From Bacteroidales bacterium UBA7574 (GTDB lineage: Bacteria > Bacteroidota > Bacteroidia > Bacteroidales > Paludibacteraceae): DNA of 26,853 bases. The stretch is from positions 718 to 27,570 of the forward strand of contig DLLA01000131.1 of NCBI GenBank assembly GCA_002479035.1. The letters run 5' to 3'. Made by a program: the position numbers and the translations under genes. A model generated the notes under the pieces. That model saw only the letters and a list, made by a program, of their open reading frames with translations, did not search any database and was not told where the DNA came from. Positions 1 to 7,703 of the stretch are shown in pieces (the first letter of the stretch is position 1; each line of letters opens with the position of its first letter).

Positions 1-4
1 TTTC

Positions 5-19
5 GCAATCTGCGATTGC
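5..19. repeat. small perfect hairpin in the first 61 bases
   Basis: GCAATC and GATTGC flank a three-base loop. The preceding reading frame 1-30 is open and ends in TAA, so these bases could be the tail of an upstream gene, but ten codons are too few to identify it. There is no T-run after the stem, so it is not a convincing terminator. Confidence 0.3.
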
Positions 20-42
20 TCAATAAGTAATATAAGTAATAG

Positions 43-63
43 GTAATAATTAATAGTTAATAT
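43..63. repeat. AT-rich heptamer repeat running into the dnk start codon
   Basis: Three 7-base units, GTAATAA, TTAATAG and TTAATAT, follow each other without a gap. The last unit contains the first two bases of the ATG at 62. The same TTAATAG unit recurs four times at 20800-20827. Confidence 0.6.
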
Positions 64-712
64 GCATATAGCAGTTGCAGGAAACATTGGCAGCGGCAAG
101 ACGACGCTCACCAATATGCTCGCCAAGCATTATGGCTGGACACCCCGTTTCGAGAGTGTGGACTTCAATCCCTATCTCGAAGATTTCTATGCGGACATGA
201 GTCGCTGGTCGTTCAACTTGCAGATTTATTTCCTCAACAAGCGGTTTAAGGACGTGGTAGAGATAGCCAACTCCACGGACTACATCATTCAGGACCGCAC
301 TATCTATGAGGACGCGCGTATCTTCGCCCCCAACCTGCACAGGCAGGGCTATATGTCCGACCGCGACTTTGACAACTATCGTGACCTCTTCGACCTGATG
401 ATGTCGCTCGTCAAGATGCCCGACCTGATGATTTATATCCGCTCCACCATTCCCAACCTCGTGTCGCAGATACAGAAACGCGGTCGCTCATACGAAGCCA
501 GCATGCGTATTGATTACCTGCAGGGACTCAACGAGTTGTACGAAAACTGGATAGCCGAGTACAAGGGCAAACTGCTTATCATCGACGGCGACCACATCAA
601 GTTCGGCGACCGCCCCGAGGACTTCCGCTACATCACTGACCGTATCGATGCCGAACTCTTCGGACTCTTCCCATTTGAGGGCAACGAGGCTGTCGGCAAA
701 GAGATTAAATAG
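62..712 (+). CDS. deoxynucleoside kinase
   Basis: The protein has 216 residues, the usual length of bacterial deoxynucleoside kinases (dNK family), which phosphorylate deoxyadenosine/deoxyguanosine-type nucleosides with ATP in the cytoplasmic salvage pathway. A Walker A loop GNIGSGKTT sits at residues 7-15. The DRTIYED segment near residue 80 corresponds to the family's catalytic DRS-like motif, and RGRSYE near residue 140 to the arginine-rich lid. The ATG puts the P-loop at the standard distance from the N-terminus. No Shine-Dalgarno is seen. The next gene, xerC, follows after 53 bases, so co-transcription is likely. Substrate preference cannot be read from the sequence. Confidence 0.9.
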   Translation: MHIAVAGNIGSGKTTLTNMLAKHYGWTPRFESVDFNPYLEDFYADMSRWSFNLQIYFLNKRFKDVVEIANSTDYIIQDRTIYEDARIFAPNLHRQGYMSDRDFDNYRDLFDLMMSLVKMPDLMIYIRSTIPNLVSQIQKRGRSYEASMRIDYLQGLNELYENWIAEYKGKLLIIDGDHIKFGDRPEDFRYITDRIDAELFGLFPFEGNEAVGKEIK

Positions 713-734
713 TACTCATAACTCCCCAACTTCT

Positions 735-762
735 CTCAACACTCAACTCTCAACCCTCAACT
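735..762. repeat. four tandem heptamers directly before xerC
   Basis: The units are CTCAACA, CTCAACT, CTCAACC and CTCAACT, with exact 7-base periodicity, ending three bases before the GTG start of xerC. They fill most of the 53-base gap between dnk and xerC, exactly where a ribosome binding site would lie. Confidence 0.85.
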
Positions 763-765
763 AAT

Positions 766-1722
766 GTGATACAGAAGTTCCTCGACTATATCGCCATTGA
801 GAAACGGTATTCGCCGCGAACCGTGGGCGAGTACCACGACGACTTGTGCGCGTGGTGCGAGTTCTTGGGCGTTGATGTACAGGAATTTAACCCGAAGGAT
901 GTCACGGATAATGACGTGCGCTTGTGGATGGTGCACATGCTCGACGAGGAGCACCTGTCGCCCCGTAGTGTCAAGCGTCGGCTGTCTGCCCTGCGCAGTT
1001 TCTACAAGTTCATGTTGCGTGTGGGGTTGGTCAGCGTGGACATTACCCGCACAGTCATCACCCCCAAGGCGGACAAGCCTCTGCCCGTCTTCTTCCGTGA
1101 GAGCGAGATGGAGAACTTCAAACGCTTGAGTAGCAACGGGTTCGACCCTGATGAGGAAGACCCTGTCAAACGCTTCGAGGCACTCCGCAACTACCTCATC
1201 ATCGAGATGCTCTACCAGACGGGCATGCGTCGTGCCGAGATGCTCGGGCTCACTGACAGCGATGTGGACACCGCGCAGGCACAGATACGCGTCTTCGGCA
1301 AGCGGCGTAAGGAACGTATTATACCCATCGGCGGCAACCTTATCCGAACAATCAACGACTATCGCCAATCGCGACACGACATCTTGGCATGCCCTCCCGC
1401 GGGTGGCACGTTTTTTGTGCAGAAACATAGAAACGGCAATTGGGATGCTATGGCAGCGGCAACGCTTTACAATATCGTCCGCACGCGCATGGGGGAGGTG
1501 TCCACGCTCAAGAAGCACTCGCCACACGTCTTGCGGCATACTTTTGCCACCACGATGCTCAACAACGGCGCGGATATACGTACCATCCAAAGTCTGCTGG
1601 GGCACGCCAGTCTCGCAGCCACGCAGGTCTATACCCACACCACCTTCGAGCAGATACAACGTGCCTACAACGCGGCACACCCGCGCAGCAATAAAAACAA
1701 TCATGGGAACCAAGCCCCATAA
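766..1722 (+). CDS. xerC: tyrosine recombinase XerC/XerD type
   Basis: This 318-residue protein is a full-length Xer recombinase, which resolves chromosome dimers at dif sites by site-specific strand exchange. The N-terminal SAM-like core-binding domain spans about residues 1-95 and the catalytic domain about 115-300. Visible catalytic elements are the Arg of GMRRAEML, the HVLRHTFATTML box (His-x-x-Arg), the His of LLGHASLAATQ and the Tyr nucleophile of VYTHT. The start is GTG; an upstream ATG is not in frame. The neighbour hpf is a known partner of the XerC-type gene in Bacteroidales, which is why XerC is preferred over XerD; the sequence alone does not separate them. There is no sign of an integrative element nearby. 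Confidence 0.88.
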   Translation: MIQKFLDYIAIEKRYSPRTVGEYHDDLCAWCEFLGVDVQEFNPKDVTDNDVRLWMVHMLDEEHLSPRSVKRRLSALRSFYKFMLRVGLVSVDITRTVITPKADKPLPVFFRESEMENFKRLSSNGFDPDEEDPVKRFEALRNYLIIEMLYQTGMRRAEMLGLTDSDVDTAQAQIRVFGKRRKERIIPIGGNLIRTINDYRQSRHDILACPPAGGTFFVQKHRNGNWDAMAAATLYNIVRTRMGEVSTLKKHSPHVLRHTFATTMLNNGADIRTIQSLLGHASLAATQVYTHTTFEQIQRAYNAAHPRSNKNNHGNQAP

Positions 1723-1756
1723 TGGGACGGAAGTTCCTGAGTATTAACCAATTAAA

Positions 1757-1763
1757 AAGGAGG
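1757..1763 (+). promoter_or_regulatory. consensus Shine-Dalgarno for hpf
   Basis: AAGGAGG lies five bases before the hpf ATG. Most other starts in this window have AT-rich or repeat sequence there and no such motif, which is normal for Bacteroidota. A full Shine-Dalgarno is therefore an exception and fixes the hpf start. Confidence 0.8.
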
Positions 1764-1768
1764 AAACT

Positions 1769-2056
1769 ATGAAACTGAACACCCAAGCCGTGAACTTCGA
1801 GATGGCGGAACGCCTCGAGAAGCACATTGAGAAGAAGACTCGTCGTTACGAGAAGTTGCTCACGCCCTCTGCGGAGATGGACATCCGTATGACGGTAGTC
1901 AAACCCGAAACCAACCTGAACAAAGAAACCACCATCCGCATCATCGGCATGGGCTCCGAGATGTTCGCGCAGAAGACTTGCGACACCTTCGAGCAAGGCA
2001 TCGACGAGTGCCTTGAAGCCCTCGAAAAACAAGTGGAGAAACTCAAAGACAGATAG
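1769..2056 (+). CDS. hpf: ribosome hibernation promoting factor, short form
   Basis: The protein has 95 residues and matches the short HPF/YfiA (ribosomal S30AE) family, which binds the decoding centre of the 30S subunit and inactivates ribosomes in slow growth. It keeps the basic N-terminal helix (ERLEKHIEKKTRRYEKL) and the alternating beta-alpha pattern of the family. It lacks the C-terminal dimerisation domain of long HPF. It is the last gene of the dnk-xerC-hpf unit, 46 bases after xerC and followed by a hairpin terminator. In Bacteroides relatives this spot is followed by tRNA genes and tuf; here it is not. Confidence 0.9.
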   Translation: MKLNTQAVNFEMAERLEKHIEKKTRRYEKLLTPSAEMDIRMTVVKPETNLNKETTIRIIGMGSEMFAQKTCDTFEQGIDECLEALEKQVEKLKDR

Positions 2057-2080
2057 TCTTGCACACTGAAGACCGTTTGC

Positions 2081-2117
2081 AGAGGTTGCCCGAAATGATG
2101 GGCAACCTCTTTGTCTT
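2081..2117 (+). terminator. intrinsic terminator after hpf
   Basis: AGAGGTTGCCC (2081-2091) and GGGCAACCTCT (2100-2110) form a perfect 11-bp stem with an 8-base loop, followed by the T-rich stretch TTGTCTT. It begins 25 bases after the hpf stop. Confidence 0.85.
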
Positions 2118-2218
2118 CCATAGAGTTGATAATCTGCCGCTTTTGTTATACCCTTGCCACATAAAAGGTGTAAAGAAACGGCAGGCAAAACGAGAAAATG
2201 GCAAAAAAAACGTATCAT

Positions 2219-2250
2219 TTTGGAGGACTGCGAATTATTTTGTACCTTTG
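2219..2250 (+). promoter_or_regulatory. Bacteroidota sigma-ABfr promoter for the TPR lipoprotein unit
   Basis: A -33 box TTTG (2219-2222) is separated by exactly 20 bases from a -7 box TACCTTTG (2243-2250), matching the Bacteroidota consensus TTTG / TAnnTTTG. It lies about 55 bases before the gene at 2305 and just downstream of the hpf terminator. Confidence 0.85.
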
Positions 2251-2304
2251 CAGCCGATAGAGTGTGCAAATTAAAAAATATCAACATAACAAACCTTTAT
2301 TCGT

Positions 2305-3990
2305 ATGAAGAAATCGTTATTTTTTGTGTCGGTGCTTGCTGCGGCATTGCTGACATCTTGCGGAAAGCCTGTTGCTCCGGAACAGGTAACCGTTAATCCC
2401 AGCCCTCTGACCGTGGTTGGAGACAAAGTGAATGCAGACATTACGGGTACATTCCCAGTTAAGAAGTTCTCGAAGAAAGCCATTGTTACCATTACTCCCG
2501 TGCTGAAATACGAGGGTGGTGAGGCACTTGGCGAGCCTGTTACCTATGTAGGTGAGAAGGCAAAAGAGAATGGCAAGACCGTGTCGTACAAGAATGGCGC
2601 GCGCTACAAACAGACGGCTTCGTTTGACTACGTGCCCGCTATGGCTAAATCGGAGTTGTACCTGCGCTTTACTGCCAAGAACGGCAACAAAGAGGTTACA
2701 ATCCCTGACATGAAAGTAGCTGATGGTGTAGTTGCTACTGCTAAACTGGCTGACGCTAAGGATGTAGAGCCGCAGATTACGGCAGACAAGTTCCAGCGTG
2801 TTATTCAGGAGATGCAAGAGGCTGATATCCGCTTCCTGATTCAACAGTCCACCCTGCGCAGTTCCGAACTCAAGTCGCAGGAGATGAAGGACTTGCAGGC
2901 TGCTATCAAAGACGCTGACAAAGACGAGAAGAAGGCTATCAACAAACTCGAAGTATCGGGTTATGCTTCTCCTGATGGCGGTGTGAAACTGAATACCACT
3001 CTGGCTGATGCACGTCAGGCAAATGCGCAGAAGTACCTGCAGAAACAGTTGAAGAAGGACAAAGTGAAAGCAAACATCGAGTCATCGGTTACCGCTCAGG
3101 ACTGGGAAGGCTTCCAGAAGGCTATGGAAGAGAGCAACATCCAAGACAAGGACCTCGTGCTCCGCGTGTTGAGTATGTACAGCGACCCCGAGGAGCGTGA
3201 GGCACAAATCAAGAACCTGAGCGCTGTCTATAAGACCATTGCCGAGGAGATATTGCCCGAGTTGCGTCGTAGCCGCCTTATCCTGACTACCGACTTGATA
3301 GGTAAATCCGACGAGGAGATTACCACCTTGGCAAAGAACGACCCTGCTGCTCTCAATGTGGAAGAACTGCTCTATGCGGCTACTCTGACCAACGATGCCA
3401 ATGAGAAGATGGCTATCTACAAGAAGGTTGTTGAACTCTTCCCGAATGACTATCGCGGATACAACAATGTGGGTATGCTCTATTTCAAGCAAGGCAGCAT
3501 TGCAGAAGCACGCCGCAGTTACACGCAGGCTCTGAAGATTGCCGGCAACAACCCCGATGTAAACTACAACGCAGGTGTGGCTGCTATGGCTGACAACGAC
3601 CTGAAGATGGCTGAGCAATACCTCGGCAAGGCTGCAGGTACCGCAGGCAACCTGAATGCCGCTATGGGTACCCTCTACACCATGAAGGGTGACTATGCTG
3701 CCGCTAAGAAAGCCTATGGCACCAAGCCCAGCAACAATGCCGCTGTTCAGCAAATCCTCAACGAGGACTATGCAGGTGCCCGTCAGACCTTGGCTAAGGT
3801 GGAGAACCCCAATGCAACGACTGCTTACCTGGCTGCTATCGTAGGTGCACGCACCAACGACCGCGACGCTGTATATAGCAACCTGAAGGCTGCCATAGCA
3901 CGTGACGCACAGTTTGCCAAGAAAGCACAAAAGGATATTGAGTTCGCTAAATACCAAGAGGACGCTCAGTTCCAGGCAATCATTAAATAA
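2305..3990 (+). CDS. outer-membrane lipoprotein with OmpA-like and TPR regions
   Basis: The 561-residue protein starts with a lipoprotein signal peptide whose lipobox LTSC puts the lipidated Cys at residue 19. Residues about 25-160 look beta-rich. Residues about 213-262 (EVSGYASPDGG, then N and R residues in TTLADARQANAQ) resemble the peptidoglycan-binding OmpA C-terminal fold. Residues about 350-540 carry TPR-like helices (YNNVGMLYFKQGSIAEARRSYTQAL). Such proteins are common in Bacteroidales as cell-envelope scaffolds; the exact partner is unknown. It has its own promoter. The next gene starts inside its stop codon region (overlap of one base), so translation is coupled. Function is inferred from architecture only. 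Confidence 0.8.
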   Translation: MKKSLFFVSVLAAALLTSCGKPVAPEQVTVNPSPLTVVGDKVNADITGTFPVKKFSKKAIVTITPVLKYEGGEALGEPVTYVGEKAKENGKTVSYKNGARYKQTASFDYVPAMAKSELYLRFTAKNGNKEVTIPDMKVADGVVATAKLADAKDVEPQITADKFQRVIQEMQEADIRFLIQQSTLRSSELKSQEMKDLQAAIKDADKDEKKAINKLEVSGYASPDGGVKLNTTLADARQANAQKYLQKQLKKDKVKANIESSVTAQDWEGFQKAMEESNIQDKDLVLRVLSMYSDPEEREAQIKNLSAVYKTIAEEILPELRRSRLILTTDLIGKSDEEITTLAKNDPAALNVEELLYAATLTNDANEKMAIYKKVVELFPNDYRGYNNVGMLYFKQGSIAEARRSYTQALKIAGNNPDVNYNAGVAAMADNDLKMAEQYLGKAAGTAGNLNAAMGTLYTMKGDYAAAKKAYGTKPSNNAAVQQILNEDYAGARQTLAKVENPNATTAYLAAIVGARTNDRDAVYSNLKAAIARDAQFAKKAQKDIEFAKYQEDAQFQAIIK

Positions 3991-4229
3991 TGTCGATACT
4001 TTTCCCGAAAGTACCGAAACCACGTGAGTGGGACTACCGCCCCATTTACTACGATAAAGAAAAGGAGGCGCGCAAGGATAAACTTGCGCGTCTTCATCGT
4101 GGTTCGTTCCGTGAGGCACACGAGGCGAACACCCATAAGCGCAAAGACGATGCACGCCGCAAGTCCAAGTTGGTGTTTTGGATAGCATTGCTGGCTCTGT
4201 TGCTGTTTGCTTTCTACTACTTGCTGTAG
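3990..4229 (+). CDS. small basic tail-anchored membrane protein
   Basis: This 79-residue protein is not recognised as a named family. Residues 1-58 are hydrophilic and strongly charged (many Lys/Arg, for example KEKEARKDKLARLHR), and residues about 59-79 form one hydrophobic helix ending in FYYLL. This implies a cytoplasmic basic domain held in the inner membrane by a C-terminal anchor. The ATG shares one base with the preceding lipoprotein stop (TAATG), and mutL follows 58 bases later. Similar small genes before mutL occur in other Bacteroidales as far as I recall; this should be treated as unverified. Confidence 0.75.
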   Translation: MSILFPKVPKPREWDYRPIYYDKEKEARKDKLARLHRGSFREAHEANTHKRKDDARRKSKLVFWIALLALLLFAFYYLL

Positions 4230-4235
4230 GAATTG

Positions 4236-4268
4236 TCGCGGGTCTATCGCGGGTCTGTAGCGGGTCTC
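4236..4268. repeat. three tandem 11-mers before mutL
   Basis: TCGCGGGTCTA, TCGCGGGTCTG and TAGCGGGTCTC follow each other head to tail in the 58-base gap before mutL. The unit GCGGGTCT is identical in all three. Confidence 0.85.
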
Positions 4269-4287
4269 ACATGGAGAACAATAGGTC

Positions 4288-6090
4288 ATGACGGACATCA
4301 TTCACTTACTTCCCGACAGTGTCGCCAACCAGATAGCGGCTGGCGAGGTGATACAGCGCCCCGCCTCGTGCTTGAAAGAGTTGGTGGAGAACTCCTTGGA
4401 CGCGGGGGCTAAGCATATCCGTATCATTGTGCGTGATGCGGGACGCACACTCTTGCAGGTGGTGGATGACGGCAAAGGCATGAGTCCCACGGACGCACGT
4501 ATGGCGTTTGAGCGGCATGCCACGTCCAAGATAGCGCAGGCGTCCGACCTCTTCCATCTGCGCACGATGGGTTTCCGAGGGGAGGCTCTGGCGAGTATAT
4601 GTGCCGTGGCACAAGTGGAGATGCAGACCCGCCGCCCCGAAGACGAGGTGGGGACGTATCTCGAGATAGCAGGTTCCGATGTTCTCAAGCAAGAGATGGT
4701 GCAATGCCCCGCCGGTACGAATATGCGGGTGAAGAACCTGTTCTATAATGTGCCTGCGAGACGCAAGTTCCTCAAGACCGACCAGACCGAGTTGCGCAAC
4801 CTGTTGGCTGAGTATCACCGTATTGTGCTGGTGAATCCTGATGTGCAGTTTACCTTTGTCAGCAACGATGAGATACTGTCCGAACTGCCGACGGGGACAA
4901 CCAAACAGCGCATAGAAGCCGTATTCGGGCACACCTCCAAGCCTTTCACGGGGCAGTTGGTAGATGTGGCTACCCGCACGGAACTGGTGAATATATGCGG
5001 TTTCGTGGGCAAGCCTGAGGCTGCGGGTAAGAACAGCCAGCAGTATATGTTCGTGAATGGCCGCTATATGCGGCACCCCTATTTCCACAAGGCTGTGATG
5101 ACCGCCTATGCGGGTATGCTGCAGCCTGACCATACACCGTCTTATTTTCTCTATTTCGATATCCACCCCGATGCCATAGATGTGAATATCCATCCGACAA
5201 AGACGGAGATTAAGTTCGCTGACGAGCAGGCTATCTTCCAAATCCTGTTGGCATCGGTACGCGAAGCGCTTGGCAAGTTCAATGTTGCCCCTTCGCTGGA
5301 CTTCACTACGGAGTCCCGTTTGGATATGCCACAACCGGCGGCAGGTAACAGGGCGTTTGCCATTCCGCAAATACAAACCGACCCTAATTACAACCCGTTC
5401 CGACCGCAAAACAAACATACAAAAAGCGTTTCGCAGCCATGGGAACGCCTGTATGATACCAATCCCCGTCCTGTTCCGTCTGTAGAGGCTGAACCAACGG
5501 CACCCTTATTTACCTTGCCGCAAATAGGAGACGACACGCCCCTGTTGCAGTCGCAAGGCAAGTACATCGTGGCACCTGCGGACGGCGGACTGCTACTGGT
5601 GCACCAGCATCGCGCCCATGTAGCGATACTCTACCGCGAACTGACAGAACAACTGCGCTCACACCACGGCATCACGCAGCCCGTCTTGTTCCCTGAGGTG
5701 ATAGACTTGTCGCCTGACGATTGGCACACATTGCAAAGCCTGTTGGCAGACCTGCAGGCGGTGGGCTTTACTTTGGAGCAGTTCTCACCGAGTGCCTATA
5801 GCATCACGTCCGTGCCCGCACTGTTGGGGCAGCAGAACGCCTCCGAGACACTGCTGCAAGTCATTCACCAAGTGCAGGATACCGGCTCCAGTGCCTCTGC
5901 CGAGTGGCAGAAGACCGTAGCCTTGTCTCTGGCGGACAGAATGGCTATTCCGGTAGGGAAGACGCTGACGGACAACGAGATGCGCGACCTGATACAACGA
6001 CTGCTGCAGCACACCGACTCGCGCTACCTCCCCAATGGTCAAACCATCTTAACCATACTCACCAATGATGACCTCCAAAAGTATTTCTAA
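4288..6090 (+). CDS. mutL: DNA mismatch repair protein MutL, endonuclease motif degenerate
   Basis: The 600-residue MutL has a complete GHKL ATPase domain: NQIAAGEVIQRPAS, catalytic Glu31 in KELVENSLDAGA, DDGKGM (60-65), ATSK and GFRGEAL (95-101), with the transducer Lys in HPTKTE near 305. A linker spans about 340-405 and the C-terminal dimerisation domain 415-600. The nuclease motif DQHAxxE of endonucleolytic MutL is here HQHRAHV (439-445), so the Asp and Glu are His and Val; the Cys of the later zinc motifs are also absent (LPNGQT replaces the CPHGRP-like motif). It should match MutS-bound mismatches by ATP cycling but probably does not nick DNA itself. The next gene overlaps its 3' end by 26 bases. 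Confidence 0.95.
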   Translation: MTDIIHLLPDSVANQIAAGEVIQRPASCLKELVENSLDAGAKHIRIIVRDAGRTLLQVVDDGKGMSPTDARMAFERHATSKIAQASDLFHLRTMGFRGEALASICAVAQVEMQTRRPEDEVGTYLEIAGSDVLKQEMVQCPAGTNMRVKNLFYNVPARRKFLKTDQTELRNLLAEYHRIVLVNPDVQFTFVSNDEILSELPTGTTKQRIEAVFGHTSKPFTGQLVDVATRTELVNICGFVGKPEAAGKNSQQYMFVNGRYMRHPYFHKAVMTAYAGMLQPDHTPSYFLYFDIHPDAIDVNIHPTKTEIKFADEQAIFQILLASVREALGKFNVAPSLDFTTESRLDMPQPAAGNRAFAIPQIQTDPNYNPFRPQNKHTKSVSQPWERLYDTNPRPVPSVEAEPTAPLFTLPQIGDDTPLLQSQGKYIVAPADGGLLLVHQHRAHVAILYRELTEQLRSHHGITQPVLFPEVIDLSPDDWHTLQSLLADLQAVGFTLEQFSPSAYSITSVPALLGQQNASETLLQVIHQVQDTGSSASAEWQKTVALSLADRMAIPVGKTLTDNEMRDLIQRLLQHTDSRYLPNGQTILTILTNDDLQKYF

Positions 6091-6919
6091 AGTCCTCGCA
6101 GGCATATCGATTGCTCTCCTGTGTGTTTCCTGCAATAGTCCTAAACAGCAGACTATCACCATCCTGCATACCAACGACACCCACTCGCAGGTCGAGCCTA
6201 TCGAGGCGGGCAAGCGCGATGCCAACTGCGCCGGTTACGCACGTCGTATGGGGTTTATAGAGCGTGAGCGTCAGACAGACCCCGACCTTATATTAGTAGA
6301 TGCAGGCGATTTCAGCCAAGGAACGCCCTATTTCAATTTCTATCACGGGCGTATCGAGATGGACGCCCTCAACCGTATGGGGTACGATGCCGCCACATTG
6401 GGCAACCACGAGTTCGATTATGGCTTGGACACGCTGGCGGTGATACTGCGCATGGCGCAGTTTCCAATCGTCTGTGCCAACTACGATGTCCGCAACACCC
6501 CCTTGGACGGACTGGTGAAGCCCTACACTATCCTCCGCAGGAAGGGACTGCGCATAGGCGTGTTCGGTATAGGCGTGAACCCGAACAGCCTCATTGCCAC
6601 CAAGAACTTCGCCCCTGTGCGTTACCTTGACCCCATCGCATCGGCACAAGAGACAGCCACACTTCTCCGCCACGACAAGCATTGCGATGTCGTCATCTGC
6701 CTCAGCCATCAGGGTACCAACCACGCGGTGGACGGGCAGGTGTCCGATGTAGAACTGGCAGCCGCCACACGCGACATCGATGTCATTATCGGTGCCCACA
6801 CGCACAAAGTGGTTGAGAACCTGCATATTGCCAACCTTGATGGCGACAGCGTCCTCCTCGCCCAAACCGGCAAATCCGGTGCCCGAATAGGAAAAATTAC
6901 TCTGTCACTTACGCACTGA
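6065..6919 (+). CDS. lipid-anchored 5'-nucleotidase-type metallophosphatase
   Basis: The protein has 284 residues with a lipoprotein signal and lipobox CVSC (Cys23). The metallophosphoesterase core is complete: HTNDTHS, DAGDFSQG, GNHEFDYG, a SHQGTN segment and GAHTHK supply the two-metal site of the UshA/5'-nucleotidase family, which hydrolyses nucleotides or UDP-sugars outside the cytoplasm. The 5_nucleotid_C substrate-binding domain that follows in full-length UshA is missing; the protein stops right after the metallophosphatase fold. In Bacteroidales the two domains can be separate genes, but no partner is present next to it. Two adjacent ATGs (6065, 6068) could start it. It overlaps mutL by 26 bases and the convergent radical SAM gene by 11. 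Confidence 0.88.
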   Translation: MMTSKSISKVLAGISIALLCVSCNSPKQQTITILHTNDTHSQVEPIEAGKRDANCAGYARRMGFIERERQTDPDLILVDAGDFSQGTPYFNFYHGRIEMDALNRMGYDAATLGNHEFDYGLDTLAVILRMAQFPIVCANYDVRNTPLDGLVKPYTILRRKGLRIGVFGIGVNPNSLIATKNFAPVRYLDPIASAQETATLLRHDKHCDVVICLSHQGTNHAVDGQVSDVELAAATRDIDVIIGAHTHKVVENLHIANLDGDSVLLAQTGKSGARIGKITLSLTH

Positions 6920-7676
6920 TAATTACCTCGTACCCCTTTGCCTGCAAGGGGGCTGCAATGCGCTCCATATCTTCACGCGCCACTTTCTCCAAAGTCTTCA
7001 CAGGCGTCGCGCGGTCGATGACGTACATCATAATCTGCTTGGGGTGAAGCACGTCCACAGCCTCATACCATGCCTGCACTTCCTCGGGCGTAGTGTTGTC
7101 GATATGCACACCGTTATGCTCGCCGCGCAAGAAGCAGGTCTGCAACGTGAAGCCACCGTCAAACTGCTGCAGCAGAGCCATTATCTTGCTGACCGTCAAC
7201 TCATTATTTACGGGTTGGTCAATAGCGCGCATCGTGCTGTCAATGGCTGAGTCTAATTTCAATATACGGTTATCGCACAGGCGTAGTGCTTCCACCACAT
7301 CAGGACGCGCCAGTTGCGTGGAGTTGCTGAGCACCGACACCTTTGCCGTGGGGAAGTACTTGTCCCGCAGCGCACAAGTGTCACGTATAATCTCAAGAAA
7401 ATCAGGGTGTAGCGTGGGCTCACCGTTACCGCTGAATGTAATAACATCAATAGGTGTTCCCTCTTCTTGCAGGGCTTCTAATTTGCTGTGCAACGCCTGC
7501 TTCACCTCTTCGCGTGTGGGCAACACGGGGTGCGACACGGGTTGGTTGAAACCGCACTCGCAGTACACACAGTCAAAGGTGCATAGTTTATGCTCTATTG
7601 GCATAAGTTCCATACCTAACGACATACCCAACCGGCGCGAGTGGATGGGACCATAAACGATATTCGAAAACAACAT
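6909..7676 (-). CDS. radical SAM protein, COG0731-like
   Basis: The 255-residue protein carries the radical SAM iron-sulfur motif CTFDCVYC (Cys32, 36, 39), followed by the SAM-binding GNGEPTLHP segment. The opening SNIVYGPIHSRRLGMSLG is typical of a conserved group related to the wyosine-synthesis TYW1 radical SAM domain but without its flavodoxin part. The substrate is unknown, so no reaction is assigned. It lies 27 bases after dnaG on the same strand and is probably co-transcribed from the dnaG promoter. The gene is convergent with the metallophosphatase, with an 11-base overlap and no room for a separate terminator. Confidence 0.85.
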   Translation of the reverse strand: MLFSNIVYGPIHSRRLGMSLGMELMPIEHKLCTFDCVYCECGFNQPVSHPVLPTREEVKQALHSKLEALQEEGTPIDVITFSGNGEPTLHPDFLEIIRDTCALRDKYFPTAKVSVLSNSTQLARPDVVEALRLCDNRILKLDSAIDSTMRAIDQPVNNELTVSKIMALLQQFDGGFTLQTCFLRGEHNGVHIDNTTPEEVQAWYEAVDVLHPKQIMMYVIDRATPVKTLEKVAREDMERIAAPLQAKGYEVIISA

Positions 7677-7703
7677 ACTTATATACGATTAACCTGTTTA
7701 CAA

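Noticed and set aside
757..1713. 318-codon frame on the minus strand opposite xerC
   Set aside because: It is a shadow of xerC: the plus-strand product has all catalytic recombinase residues, while the minus product has no known motifs.
766..1722. Integrase of a mobile element
   Set aside because: Its length, its place in the dnk-xerC-hpf unit and the absence of attachment sites or cargo point to a housekeeping Xer recombinase.
2057..2304. tRNA genes and tuf expected after hpf by analogy with Bacteroides
   Set aside because: I looked for cloverleaf features and conserved tRNA arms in this gap and found only a terminator and a promoter.
3082..5418. Long minus-strand frames opposite the TPR lipoprotein and mutL
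   Set aside because: Shadows caused by codon bias of the real genes; their plus-strand partners have clear motifs and continuous operon spacing.
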